Source of the DNA: Neolewinella xylanilytica
GTDB taxonomy: Bacteria; Bacteroidota; Bacteroidia; Chitinophagales; Saprospiraceae
DNA length: 64,000 nucleotides
Assembly: GCF_002934605.1 (NCBI RefSeq)
Contig: NZ_PTJC01000007.1
Coordinates: 336,644-400,643, forward strand
Reading direction: 5' to 3'
Shown: positions 51,422-60,257 of the stretch, in pieces
Numbering within the stretch: the stretch's first letter is position 1
Layout of the letters: each line of letters starts with the position of its first letter
Notes under the pieces: generated by a model
Seen by the model: the letters and a program-made list of their open reading frames with translations, nothing else
Database searches by the model: none
Told to the model about the DNA's origin: nothing
Made by a program: the position numbers and the translations under genes

Positions 51422-53692
51422 GTGAAAAAGACCTTTATTTCTTCCCGCCTCGTGGCCGGGGTGGCCGGGCTATGCCTACTCTTGCTACCCGGACGAGCCT
51501 TCGGGCAGCAAGTCATCGTAGATCCCGCTACGGAATACCAAACCATCACGGGCTTCGGCGGCGTCAACATGCCGGACTGGATTGCCAACCTCGACTCCTC
51601 CCTGGTCGCAAAGGCCTTCGGCAATGAGCCCTGGCAAATGGGCCTCACCATCCTCCGCATCAAGGCACCGTCGGATTCCGGCATTTACGAGCTACAGGTA
51701 CCCGCGGCGCGGCAGGCGCATGATCTCGGCGCCATCATTCTGGCAAGCCCCTGGTCGCCCCCGGTAAACATGAAGACCAACAACGATATCGTACGCGGTG
51801 AGCTGTTACCCGAATACTACGACGATTATGCCGACCACCTGATGGGCTTTGCCGACTTCATGGAGGAAAACGGCGCCCCCCTGCACGCCATTTCGGTACA
51901 GAACGAGCCGGACTGGTCCGGAGCCACCTACGAATCCTGCGACTGGACACCCCAGCAACTGCTCACCTTCGTGAAGGAGCAGGGTGATAAATTCGCGGGC
52001 ATCAACCTGGTTGCCTCCGAATCGCTGGGTTTCAACCACGCTTATACGGACCCCATCCTAAACGATCCGGACGCGGAGCAGCACCTGGACATCGTCGGTG
52101 GTCACCTCTACGGAGCGACCATCCGCGACTATCCCCTCGCCCGCGAAAAGGGAAAAGAAGTTTGGATGACCGAGCACTATACCGACAGCAATACCGACGC
52201 GAACGAATGGCCGAACGCCCTGGCCGTCGGCACCGAGGTGTCCGGCACCATGCAGGCCAACTTCAATGCCTATATCTGGTGGTATATACGTCGCTTTTAC
52301 GGGTTGATCCAGGACGACGGAAACATCTCCAAACGGGGCTACGTCATGAGCCACTTTTCCAAGTTTATTCGTCCGGGAGCCGTCCGGGTCGATGTTACCC
52401 ACTCCACCGGGGCGGATATCACCGCCTATAAAACCGATTCTACGCTGGTGGTCGTAGCCGTCAACTCGAGCGGCAACGAACTGAGCCTCGATTTCAACCT
52501 GGGTACGAACGCCTACGCCGAAATGACCGGCTACGCGACGGCGGCAACCATGAATATGGAACCGATAGGTACCTACCCGGTAGCCGATGGTGCCCTGGCG
52601 GTATCGCTGCCGGCCAATAGCATCATGACCTTCACGACCTTCACCGGTAAGGCGGGCGCGGTGGAAAACGTGCCCCCGGTCGCCGACGCCGGAGAAGATC
52701 AGCTGCTGACGGATAGTATGAATACCCTGGCGGTGACGGTTCATCTTGACGCCTCCGGCAGCAGCGACGCGGACGGGACAATTGCATCCTACAACTGGTC
52801 GCTGGTGGACGAACAGCTTTCCGCCGGGGCCATGGACTCCGTCGCGCTGGCACCGGGTAAGTACGACTTCGTCCTGACGGTAACGGACAACGACGGTGCC
52901 CGGGCCATGGACACCCTTTCGGTAACTATCCAGCGTAGCGATAGCTACGTGGATCCCGGGGTGTGGTTGGACGTGGAGTGCGGTACGGTCGGTAGCAACT
53001 GGGTGATTACGGAAGACACCGCCGCTTCCAACGGTGCCTATGCGGCCACGGCTACGGGCGTACAGATACTCGAGACCGCCTCCGAGGAAGCGGAGGATCA
53101 GATCGTGCTGAATTTCACCGTCGTCGACTCTACGTCCTATACCCTTTTCGGCCGGGTAAACGCCCCGTCGGCCGACGACGATTCCTTCTGGATCCGGATG
53201 GACGACGGCGACTGGATACTATGGAACAGCATTACCGGCGGCCCGGATTGGACCTGGGACGATGTTCACGATACCGATCCCGGAAACCCGGTCACTTACA
53301 CACTCGACTCGGGCGCGCATACGCTGTACGTGGTCTTCCGTGAGGATGGAGCGCTCCTCGATAAGTTTTATCTAAGTCCCGGAACCACGCCGCCGACCGG
53401 CAAGGGAGAAGCTTCTGCGCTCTGCGAACCGACGAGTGTGGCCCGCGAGCCGCTTACGGAAACGATCGGGCTGTTCCCTAATCCGACGACCTCGACCTTC
53501 ACCGTTGAAAGTCAGCGGGCATTCAGTGACCTCCGGATTATGTCGATTGACGGTCGGGAAGTTTGGAGCCAGCGCTTCCGTGAACCGACGTACCGCACCA
53601 AGGCCACACCGAATCTGCCGGTCGGTACCTACATTATCGTCACTTGGGGCGCCGAGGGAATGGGTACCGGCAAGCTACGCGTTGACCGCTAA
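51422..53692 (+). CDS. GH30 xylanase/glucuronoxylanase with PKD, CBM-like and T9SS sorting domains
   Basis: This 756-residue secreted enzyme has a signal peptide ending in GRAFGQQ; the GTG at 51422 gives MKKTF. A GH30 barrel (about 35-340) carries acid/base E162 (SVQNEPDW) and nucleophile E251 (WMTEHYT). A beta-sandwich ends the catalytic unit (about 340-415). A PKD domain follows (about 425-505, VADAGEDQLL ... TLSVTIQ), then a beta-rich module with DVECGTVGSNW and DSFWIRMDDGDW that looks like a carbohydrate-binding unit. The last ~75 residues are a type A T9SS sorting domain (GLFPNPTTSTFTV ... LPVGTYIIV). Surface xylan cleavage fits the locus. GH30_8 versus other GH30 subfamilies cannot be decided here. 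Confidence 0.92.
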   Translation: MKKTFISSRLVAGVAGLCLLLLPGRAFGQQVIVDPATEYQTITGFGGVNMPDWIANLDSSLVAKAFGNEPWQMGLTILRIKAPSDSGIYELQVPAARQAHDLGAIILASPWSPPVNMKTNNDIVRGELLPEYYDDYADHLMGFADFMEENGAPLHAISVQNEPDWSGATYESCDWTPQQLLTFVKEQGDKFAGINLVASESLGFNHAYTDPILNDPDAEQHLDIVGGHLYGATIRDYPLAREKGKEVWMTEHYTDSNTDANEWPNALAVGTEVSGTMQANFNAYIWWYIRRFYGLIQDDGNISKRGYVMSHFSKFIRPGAVRVDVTHSTGADITAYKTDSTLVVVAVNSSGNELSLDFNLGTNAYAEMTGYATAATMNMEPIGTYPVADGALAVSLPANSIMTFTTFTGKAGAVENVPPVADAGEDQLLTDSMNTLAVTVHLDASGSSDADGTIASYNWSLVDEQLSAGAMDSVALAPGKYDFVLTVTDNDGARAMDTLSVTIQRSDSYVDPGVWLDVECGTVGSNWVITEDTAASNGAYAATATGVQILETASEEAEDQIVLNFTVVDSTSYTLFGRVNAPSADDDSFWIRMDDGDWILWNSITGGPDWTWDDVHDTDPGNPVTYTLDSGAHTLYVVFREDGALLDKFYLSPGTTPPTGKGEASALCEPTSVAREPLTETIGLFPNPTTSTFTVESQRAFSDLRIMSIDGREVWSQRFREPTYRTKATPNLPVGTYIIVTWGAEGMGTGKLRVDR

Positions 53693-53718
53693 GCGAGCAA
53701 GCCGTTAACGTACCACGC

Positions 53719-53766
53719 AGCGCCCGCTGGCTCCCGTCGTTTGTCCGGCGGGCGTTGGCGGGCGCT
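53719..53766. terminator. Convergent terminator between GH30 and pyrH
   Basis: AGCGCCCGC (53719-53727) and GCGGGCGCT (53758-53766) form a perfect 9-bp outer stem. An inner GCCCGC/GCGGGC fold is also possible. It lies between the ends of two convergent genes. Confidence 0.6.
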
Positions 53767-53775
53767 TGTTCGTGG

Positions 53776-54492
53776 TTAAATGTTGCTAACCAATGTCCCG
53801 ACCTTCTCTCCGAAGATGATCTTCCGCAGGTTACTTGGCTCGTTGATATCGAAGACAATAATGGGCAGGTCGTTCTCCGCGCAGAGCGCGAAGGCGGCCT
53901 GGTCCATGACGCGCAGGTTCTTGTTCATGACATCCCGGAAGGAGATCTTGTCGTACCGAGTGGCGGTAGGATCTTTCTCGGGGTCGGCGGTGTAAATTCC
54001 GTCCACCCGCGTGCCTTTGAGGATGACATCGGCTCCGATCTCGTTGGCGCGGAGGGCGGCGGCACTGTCGGTGGTAAAGTATGGGTTGCCGGTACCTGCG
54101 CTGAAGATGACGACCCGCCCCTTCTCCAGGTGGCGGATGGCGCGGCGGCGGATGTAGGGCTCGGCGATCTGTTGCATCTCGATGGCAGACACCAGGCGGG
54201 TGAAGACGCCGTGGGTTTCCATCATGCTCTGCAGCGCCATGCCGTTGATGACGGTAGCCAGCATGCCCATGTAGTCGCCCTGGGTACGCTCCACCCCGGA
54301 TTCGGCGGCGGATAGGCCCCGGAAGATGTTGCCGCCACCGATGACTACCGCTACTTCCACGCCGATATCGATTAATTCCTTGATCTGCTTGGTGTAGTAG
54401 GTAAGCATCTTCGGATCGATGCCGTACTGCTGGTCACCCATTAGGGTTTCACCGGACAGTTTGAGCATGATGCGGCGGTATTTCAGGGCCAT
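53776..54492 (-). CDS. pyrH: UMP kinase
   Basis: Bacterial UMP kinase phosphorylates UMP to UDP as a hexamer, regulated by GTP and UTP. The 238-residue product has KLSGETLMG (phosphate loop), [13 protein letters not shown] and [15 protein letters not shown]. It continues with [29 protein letters not shown] and [17 protein letters not shown], all standard. The start at 54492 ([12 protein letters not shown]) gives the normal length; an ATG two codons upstream is equally possible. In many genomes pyrH sits with tsf and frr, but not here. Confidence 0.95.
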   Translation of the reverse strand: MALKYRRIMLKLSGETLMGDQQYGIDPKMLTYYTKQIKELIDIGVEVAVVIGGGNIFRGLSAAESGVERTQGDYMGMLATVINGMALQSMMETHGVFTRLVSAIEMQQIAEPYIRRRAIRHLEKGRVVIFSAGTGNPYFTTDSAAALRANEIGADVILKGTRVDGIYTADPEKDPTATRYDKISFRDVMNKNLRVMDQAAFALCAENDLPIIVFDINEPSNLRKIIFGEKVGTLVSNI

Positions 54493-54513
54493 GGTCATTC
54501 GGGATTTTGGCAA

Positions 54514-54675
54514 AGGTAGTTATTAGCCGCAAGTCGCTTTGCTCCTTGCTTGGTAGACGGGCTTTTGGCCCTTGGTAGACGCAAAGGCGCGTCGCTTTTT
54601 GCTTGGTAGACGGCCTTCGGCCTTGGTAGGGGCTTATTTCCTGCGCTCCGGCGCAAAAAGGAACGTTAGATTTGG
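54514..54675. repeat. Short CTTGGTAGACG repeats between pyrH and tgt
   Basis: CTTGGTAGACG occurs exactly at 54549-54559, 54571-54581 and 54602-54612, and as CTTGGTAGGGG at 54622-54632. Small hairpins alternate with these (GGGC-TTTT-GGCCC and GGCC-TTC-GGCC). A copy of the GCGCTCCGGCGC motif (54643-54654) ends the stretch. No gene is present. Confidence 0.6.
54643..54654. repeat. Interspersed GCGCTCCGGCGC motif, copy 4
   Basis: This exact 12-mer lies in the context TTTCCT-motif-AAAAAGG, in the gap just beyond the tgt stop. Confidence 0.5.
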
Positions 54676-55809
54676 CTAGAGGCGGCGCTCGAGCTGGGGG
54701 ACCAGTTCATTTTTCCAGCTCAGAAAACTACCATCCAGGATGCGGGTGCGGGCTTCGCGGACCAGGGAAAGGTAGAAAGCCAAATTGTGCAGGGTAGCCA
54801 GTTGGCCGGCTAGCAACTCGCCGCAGCGGATTAGGTGACAGAGATAGGCCTTGCTGTGCACCTGAGAGGTCGGGGCTGCGTCGGGGCGGGCGTCGATGGC
54901 GGAATGGTCGTTCTTCCACTTCGCGTTCTTGATATTAATGATGCCGTCGCGGGTGTAGAGCATGCCGTGGCGGGCGTTGCGGCTGGGCAGGACGCAGTCG
55001 AACATGTCAACACCGCGGGCGATGCATTCCAGGATGTTGGCGGGGGTGCCGACGCCCATCAGGTAGCGGGGTTTCTGCTTTGGCAGGATGTCGCAGCACA
55101 ACTGGGTGATGCGGTACATATCGGGGATGGGCTCGCCGACGGAGAGGCCGCCGATGGCGTTGCCGGGCTGGTCCTGGGAGGCAATGAATTCGCAGGATTG
55201 CTTCCGCAGGTCGTCGAAGCTTCCGCCCTGAACGATGGGAAACAACGCCTGGGAATGGCCGTACTTCGGCTGGCTATCCTGCATAAACCTCACGCAGCGT
55301 TCCAGCCAACGGTGGGTGAGGTGCATGCTGTCTTCGGTGTACTGGCGGGTGGAAGGGTAGGGGGGGCACTCGTCGAAGGCCATGACGATGTCGGCCCCGA
55401 TGCTGCGCTGGATGCCCAGGCTACTTTCGGGGCTGAAGAGATGGCGGCTGCCGTCGATGTGGCTGGCGAAGGTGGCACCCTCCTCCGTGATTTTTCGTCG
55501 GTGTGCCAGGCTAAATACCTGGTAGCCGCCGCTATCGGTGAGGATAGGCCCGTCCCACTGCATAAACCGGTGGAGGCCGCCGGCGGCCTCGAGTACCTCG
55601 GTGCCGGGGCGGAGGTAGAGGTGGTAGGTATTGCCTAATATGATCTGGGCCTTTACCTGCTCCTTCAGTTCACGTTGGTGAACCCCCTTGACGGTCCCCA
55701 GGGTGCCTACCGGCATAAAAATGGGGGTCTGTAGGGTGCCGTGGTCGGTGGTGACGACGCCGGCCCGGGCGCCGGTTTCCTGATCGGTATGTAAGAGCGA
55801 AAACTGCAT
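54676..55809 (-). CDS. tgt: tRNA-guanine (queuine/preQ1) transglycosylase
   Basis: Tgt swaps guanine-34 of tRNAs for preQ1, the step before QueA. The 377-residue length fits. It has LQTPIFMPVGTLGTVKG and ILGNTYHLYLRPG. ILTDSGGYQVFSLAHRRKI carries the active-site Asp and the substrate loop. MAFDECPPYP and AIGGLSVGEP follow. The C-terminal zinc site is represented by FDCVLPSRNARHGMLYT and a later KAYLCHLIRCGELLAGQLATLHNL with two Cys and a His. It is complete. The other queuosine gene in the window is queA (25.5 kb). Confidence 0.95.
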   Translation of the reverse strand: MQFSLLHTDQETGARAGVVTTDHGTLQTPIFMPVGTLGTVKGVHQRELKEQVKAQIILGNTYHLYLRPGTEVLEAAGGLHRFMQWDGPILTDSGGYQVFSLAHRRKITEEGATFASHIDGSRHLFSPESSLGIQRSIGADIVMAFDECPPYPSTRQYTEDSMHLTHRWLERCVRFMQDSQPKYGHSQALFPIVQGGSFDDLRKQSCEFIASQDQPGNAIGGLSVGEPIPDMYRITQLCCDILPKQKPRYLMGVGTPANILECIARGVDMFDCVLPSRNARHGMLYTRDGIINIKNAKWKNDHSAIDARPDAAPTSQVHSKAYLCHLIRCGELLAGQLATLHNLAFYLSLVREARTRILDGSFLSWKNELVPQLERRL

Positions 55810-55842
55810 GGGGCGCGAAGGTAGTAAGCTTCGCCCCGACCG

Positions 55843-57090
55843 CTACCGTTTCAGGAGTCGGCCGCGGTAGCGATCGCCCTTTCCGGTCCGCAAGGAAAGA
55901 AAATAGGGACCGGGAGGGAGTTGGCGCAGATCGATTTGCATCCGGTCGTCGGTAGGCCGTCGGTGGCCACGCTGTACTTCCCTTCCCAATGCATCGATGA
56001 TCGAATAAGCTATATCCAAGCCGGAAAAATCACGGTCGATGACCACTTGCTCCCGGACCGGATTGGGGTAAAGCCGCAACGTCTCCTCGAATTTGGCGGT
56101 GGTAGCGGACGTCAGGCCGCAGGCGGCTCCGGTAAGTTCCGCCAGGGGACGCTTCCAGATTCCGTTATCCACGGTGGACGCGTACAGGAAGGTGTCATCG
56201 GTGGCCAGGTGAATGAAAACCTGGGTGTTTTCCTCGCCGGCGCATAGTTGCTGCCATCGCTCGCGCTCTGCACTAAATTCATAGAGGTTGGAGGTTTCGT
56301 CGTCGGCATTCGTGGTGATGTAAACGGTGTTTCCCCCGACGATCTCCAGGTCCTGAATGTTTCGCTCTCCGTCGGGTAACCCTTCGCTGACGGTTCCCCA
56401 CGTCACGCCACCATCCCCCGAACGGAATACCCCGTCCCCGGTGGTGGTAGCATACAGCTGCCCAGCCGCGGTGGTTGCGAGACGGTTGACCTGTAGCCCG
56501 CGTTCGGACATGCTGTGATAGGCCCAGGTCGCGCCATCATCGCCGGAGCGGAATACTCCCCCCGCCAATCCAAGAAGCAGCGTATCACCCAAGGCAAGCC
56601 CCGAGAGCAATACTTGATTAGGGTAGAGGTCCGGCCCGTCGACGGTGACTTCCCTCCAGGCGAGTCCGTCGGCGGAGCGGTATAGTTGGCCCCCGTCGGT
56701 AACGGCGAAGTGTTCTCCGTCGTCGTTGATGAAGATGTCAGTGAAGTGTGACAGCGAACGCGGGGCGGGATCGAAAGCGGCCGGCTGCCAGGTGTCTCCC
56801 CAGTCGGTCGTACGATACAGGCGGTTCGTACTGGTGGTCAGGTACAGCGTAGACTCCGTAACCAGTGCGTACGGCGCGAAAGGAAGACCGTCGCCTTCGG
56901 TGATCCATTCGGTGGTTTGCCCGCCATCGGAGGAAGTAAAAACGGCCCCACCGATGTTGACTACGATCTGATTACCGAATACATTTAGGTCGGTAGCGTA
57001 GTATCCGGACACGAAATTGGTCTGTGCCCATTGGCCAAACAGGGAGAGTTGACACAACAGCATAAGGGCGGTGTAGCCATACCGGGTCAT
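55843..57090 (-). CDS. Secreted sortilin/YCF48-like propeller protein with T9SS sorting domain
   Basis: This 415-residue protein has a signal peptide (MTRYGYTALMLLCQLSLFGQ). Repeated S-x-D-x-G-x-T-W Asp-box units mark a beta-propeller: TSSDGGQTTEW, RTTDWGDTWQ, RSADGLAWREV, RSGDDGATWAYH and RSGDGGVTWGTV. The last ~75 residues form a type IX sorting domain (LRLYPNPVREQVVID ... LPPGPYFLSLRTG ... GRLLKR). It is probably displayed at the cell surface. Asp-box propellers occur in sialidases and in structural proteins; no catalytic residues of sialidases are evident. The start is chosen at the signal peptide (57090). It is divergent from pth. Confidence 0.85.
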   Translation of the reverse strand: MTRYGYTALMLLCQLSLFGQWAQTNFVSGYYATDLNVFGNQIVVNIGGAVFTSSDGGQTTEWITEGDGLPFAPYALVTESTLYLTTSTNRLYRTTDWGDTWQPAAFDPAPRSLSHFTDIFINDDGEHFAVTDGGQLYRSADGLAWREVTVDGPDLYPNQVLLSGLALGDTLLLGLAGGVFRSGDDGATWAYHSMSERGLQVNRLATTAAGQLYATTTGDGVFRSGDGGVTWGTVSEGLPDGERNIQDLEIVGGNTVYITTNADDETSNLYEFSAERERWQQLCAGEENTQVFIHLATDDTFLYASTVDNGIWKRPLAELTGAACGLTSATTAKFEETLRLYPNPVREQVVIDRDFSGLDIAYSIIDALGREVQRGHRRPTDDRMQIDLRQLPPGPYFLSLRTGKGDRYRGRLLKR

Positions 57091-57189
57091 AAAGTGAGCT
57101 TTAGGTAAGTACGGTGAAAATAGCCAACCTGCCAATTCCAAGCAGATTTGTCAATCGAACCACCGGCGGCATACGATTACCTTCGCACC

Positions 57190-57738
57190 ATGAAATTCCT
57201 CATCGCCGGCCTCGGCAACCCCGGCCCCAAATACGAAGACACCCGCCACAACGTCGGCTTTCGGGTGCTGGAAGACCTCACCGACGACTGGAAATCGGAG
57301 AATCTGGGTGATGTCGCCCGCATCCGCCACCGGGGAAAACAGATCGTGCTGCTCAAGCCATCTACCTTCATGAACCTGAGTGGAAAGGCGGTCCGCTACT
57401 GGTTGCAGGCCGAAAAGATTCCTAAGGAAAACCTGCTGGTGGTCATGGACGACCTCCACCTGGAGTTTGGGCGCCTGCGCCTGCGCGGTAAAGGCAGCGA
57501 TGCCGGTCACAACGGTTTAAAGGACATCGACCAGATGACCGGGGGAAACAATTACGCCCGCCTGCGGGTGGGGATCGGCAAGGATTTTCACCCGGGTCAG
57601 CAGGCCGATTACGTCCTCAGCGAATGGAATCCCGAAGAACGGGACGCCCTGCCGAAACTGGTGGAGGATGCCGCCGCCGCCTGCCTGAGTTTTTGTGCCC
57701 ACGGGCTGGCCAATACCATGAGCGCGTACAACCGATAA
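57190..57738 (+). CDS. pth: Peptidyl-tRNA hydrolase
   Basis: Pth frees tRNA from prematurely released peptidyl-tRNA. The 182-residue product starts MKFLIAGLGNPGPKYEDTRHN, with N10 and the catalytic histidine H20. It continues with LKPSTFMNLSGKAV, the catalytic aspartate in VVMDDLHLEFG, and GKGSDAGHNGLKDI (conserved NGLKdI). The usual length supports the ATG at 57190; an earlier ATG overlaps the promoter region. A TACCTTCG, one base off the -7 consensus, lies at about 57176-57183, very close to the start. Confidence 0.95.
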   Translation: MKFLIAGLGNPGPKYEDTRHNVGFRVLEDLTDDWKSENLGDVARIRHRGKQIVLLKPSTFMNLSGKAVRYWLQAEKIPKENLLVVMDDLHLEFGRLRLRGKGSDAGHNGLKDIDQMTGGNNYARLRVGIGKDFHPGQQADYVLSEWNPEERDALPKLVEDAAAACLSFCAHGLANTMSAYNR

Positions 57739-57787
57739 ACCGTTCCGGTAAATCGGTGTTACGCCCATACATTAACCCTCGCCCCGT

Positions 57788-59272
57788 TTGAAGTCAATTG
57801 CTACCGTGGTAGGGGCCGGTTTTGCCGGCCTGTCCGCCGCCGCCTACCTGGCGAAGGAAGGTTTTCAGGTGCGCCTCCTGGAAAAGAATGACGGCCTCGG
57901 TGGTCGTGCCCGGCAGTTTACCGCCGAAGGCTTCACCTTCGATATGGGACCCAGCTGGTACTGGATGCCGGAAATCTTCGAACAGTTCTTCAACGCCTTC
58001 GGGCACTCGGCGAGCGATTTTTACCATTTAGTCCGGCTAGATCCCAGTTACGAAGTCGTCTTCGGGGCCGAAGACCGGGTAGAGTTGCCCGCCTCCACCA
58101 CCGAATTATTTGCCCTCTTCGAACGGCTCGAGCCCGGCAGCTCCGCCAACTTGCGCAAGTTCCTGGAAGAAGCGGAGTACAAATACCGGGTGGGGATCAG
58201 CGAGTTCGTCCACAAACCCGGCCACAGCATCCTCGATTTTGCCGACCTCCGGGTAGTGAAATCGGCCTTCCGCCTGCAAATGCTTACGGATATGGCCTCC
58301 TACGTCCGGAAATTATTCAAGCACCCCCAGCTGATCCAGCTGCTGGAATTTCCGGTGCTGTTTCTCGGCGCCACTCCGGCAAATACGCCCGCCCTATATT
58401 CCCTGATGAATTACGCCGATCTCGAGTTGGGTACCTGGTATCCCATGGGCGGGATGCACAAAATAATCGAAGGCATGGCCGCGGTGGCAAAAGAGCAGGG
58501 GGTGGAGATTATCGCCGGTTCGCCGGTGGCGGAAGTCCTGACCCGGGGGAACACCGTAACGGCCGTACGAACGGCCAACGGCGAGCAATACGCCACCGAC
58601 GTGCTTGTCTGTGCCGCCGACTATCACCACTTCGAGCAGCAGGTGCTGGCGCCCGAGGACCGGGTATACACGGAAAAGTACTGGTCGCAGCGCACGATGG
58701 CACCTTCCAGTTTGCTCTTTTACGTGGGGCTGGACCGGAAAGTGCCGGACCTCCACCACCACACCCTTTTCTTCGACGCCGACTTTAACCGCCACGCCCA
58801 CGAGATCTACGAGGAACCGGCCTGGCCGGAGGATCCGCTGTTTTACGTGTGTAGTCCTTCGGTAACCGATCCCGAGGTGGCCCCGGCGGGTTGCGAGAAT
58901 CTGTTCTTTCTGCTGCCCCTGGCCCCGGACCTGGACGACAACCCGGACCGCCGCGAGCATTACTGGAACCTGATGTGCGACCGCCTGCAACAGCGTATCG
59001 GATTCGATATCCGGCCCCACGTGGTGTACCGTCGGGGCTACGCCCACCGGGAATTTCGGGAAGATTACAATGCTTTTCGGGGGAATGCCTACGGTCTTGC
59101 AAATATCCTGACGCAGACGGCCTTCCTGAAGCCTAAATTGCGGAGTAAGAAAATTAAGAACCTTTGGTACGCCGGCCAACTTACTACACCAGGCCCTGGT
59201 ATGCCACCGAGCATCATCTCCGGCCAGGTGGCCGCCCGTGACATTATTAGAGCCCAGCCCGTCCATGCTTAA
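57788..59272 (+). CDS. crtI: Phytoene desaturase (CrtI type)
   Basis: CrtI desaturates phytoene to lycopene (or partially desaturated carotenes) using FAD. The 494-residue protein starts with a TTG and has the dinucleotide-binding TVVGAGFAGLSAAAYLAKEG at about 7-26, followed by GGRARQFTAEGFTFDMGPSWYWMPE. The C-terminal carotenoid-desaturase segment GNAYGLANILTQTAFLKPKLRSK is present, and NLWYAGQLTTPGPGMPPSIISG is the FAD-binding end motif. It overlaps crtB by 8 bp, forming a two-gene carotenoid unit. The exact number of desaturation steps cannot be predicted. Confidence 0.93.
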   Translation: MKSIATVVGAGFAGLSAAAYLAKEGFQVRLLEKNDGLGGRARQFTAEGFTFDMGPSWYWMPEIFEQFFNAFGHSASDFYHLVRLDPSYEVVFGAEDRVELPASTTELFALFERLEPGSSANLRKFLEEAEYKYRVGISEFVHKPGHSILDFADLRVVKSAFRLQMLTDMASYVRKLFKHPQLIQLLEFPVLFLGATPANTPALYSLMNYADLELGTWYPMGGMHKIIEGMAAVAKEQGVEIIAGSPVAEVLTRGNTVTAVRTANGEQYATDVLVCAADYHHFEQQVLAPEDRVYTEKYWSQRTMAPSSLLFYVGLDRKVPDLHHHTLFFDADFNRHAHEIYEEPAWPEDPLFYVCSPSVTDPEVAPAGCENLFFLLPLAPDLDDNPDRREHYWNLMCDRLQQRIGFDIRPHVVYRRGYAHREFREDYNAFRGNAYGLANILTQTAFLKPKLRSKKIKNLWYAGQLTTPGPGMPPSIISGQVAARDIIRAQPVHA

Positions 59273-60101
59273 TCTGTACCACCAAGTTTGTCGGGAGTGC
59301 GCTTCGTTGGTTACCCGCCGATACAGCACTAGCTTTAGTATGGGCATTCGCGTGTTCGACAAACCCCTCCGCGCACCGATTTACGGTATTTACGGCTTCG
59401 TGCGCTTTGCGGACGAGATCGTGGACACCTTCCACCACAAGGACAAGCAGAGGCTTTTCCAGCGGTTCCGGGAGGATACGTACCACGCTCTGGAGGAGGG
59501 GATCAGCCTGAACCCCATTCTCCAGGCCTTCCAGGAGGTTGCCCATCGGTATGGCATAGGCCGTGACCTGATCGACCCCTTCCTCGATAGCATGGAAATG
59601 GACCTGGACAACACCCGCTACGATCCATCCTTATATAAGGAGTACATCTACGGGTCGGCCGAGGTCGTCGGGCTGATGTGTTTGAAAGTCTTCGTGGACG
59701 GGGACACCGAAGAATACGATCGGCTCAAGGACTCGGCCTGCTCGCTCGGGGCCGCTTTTCAAAAGATCAATTTCCTGCGGGATATCCGCTCGGATTACCA
59801 CGATCGCGGACGGGTTTACTTCCCAGGGGTCGATTACGAGAAATTCGACAACGATGTAAAGGCCTCCATCGAGGCGGATATCAAGGCCGATTTCGACCAC
59901 GCCTACCAGGGGATTAAACAACTTCCCCCGAGCGCCCGTCTCGGGGTCTACCTCGCCTACGTATACTACACCAAGCTGTTCCAGAAGATCCGCAATTCCC
60001 CGGCCGGGCACGTCACCACCCGTCGCATCCGCGTAGCCGACACGCGAAAGGTGTACCTGCTGGCCAGCTCGGCGGTGAAGCACCGCTTCAACCTTATATA
60101 G
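59265..60101 (+). CDS. crtB: Phytoene synthase
   Basis: CrtB joins two geranylgeranyl diphosphates to phytoene. The 278-residue product has the two aspartate-rich motifs: VRFADEIVDTFHH (first DxxxD) and FLRDIRSDYHDRGRVYFP (second DxxxD, with the RG-RxYFP tail of phytoene synthases). SGSAE-like YIYGSAEVVGLMCLKVF is the third conserved block. It starts within the last codons of crtI (8-bp overlap), so the two are co-translated. Confidence 0.93.
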   Translation: MLNLYHQVCRECASLVTRRYSTSFSMGIRVFDKPLRAPIYGIYGFVRFADEIVDTFHHKDKQRLFQRFREDTYHALEEGISLNPILQAFQEVAHRYGIGRDLIDPFLDSMEMDLDNTRYDPSLYKEYIYGSAEVVGLMCLKVFVDGDTEEYDRLKDSACSLGAAFQKINFLRDIRSDYHDRGRVYFPGVDYEKFDNDVKASIEADIKADFDHAYQGIKQLPPSARLGVYLAYVYYTKLFQKIRNSPAGHVTTRRIRVADTRKVYLLASSAVKHRFNLI

Positions 60102-60113
60102 GTATGGGTTCGG

Positions 60114-60125
60114 GCGCCGGAGCGC
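60114..60125. repeat. Interspersed GCGCTCCGGCGC motif, copy 5 (reverse)
   Basis: GCGCCGGAGCGC lies in the context CGG-motif-GGGAGAAA, directly after the crtB stop. It is the reverse complement of the 12-mer. Confidence 0.5.
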
Positions 60126-60225
60126 GGGAGAAACCTCCCTCCACCGGAAAGGAACCGTTCATAAAATTCATTCATGGCGAGTCCCGCGGTTTCTGTTTCG
60201 GGCGGATGCCATGCCTGCGTCACCG

Positions 60226-60251
60226 GGTGGCGAAGCTGAAGCTTCGCCACC
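60226..60251. terminator. Hairpin between crtB and amidohydrolase genes
   Basis: GGTGGCGAAGC (60226-60236) and GCTTCGCCACC (60241-60251) form a perfect 11-bp stem with a TGAA tetraloop, between convergent gene ends. No U-tract is visible on either strand. Confidence 0.65.
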
Positions 60252-60257
60252 TAGTTA

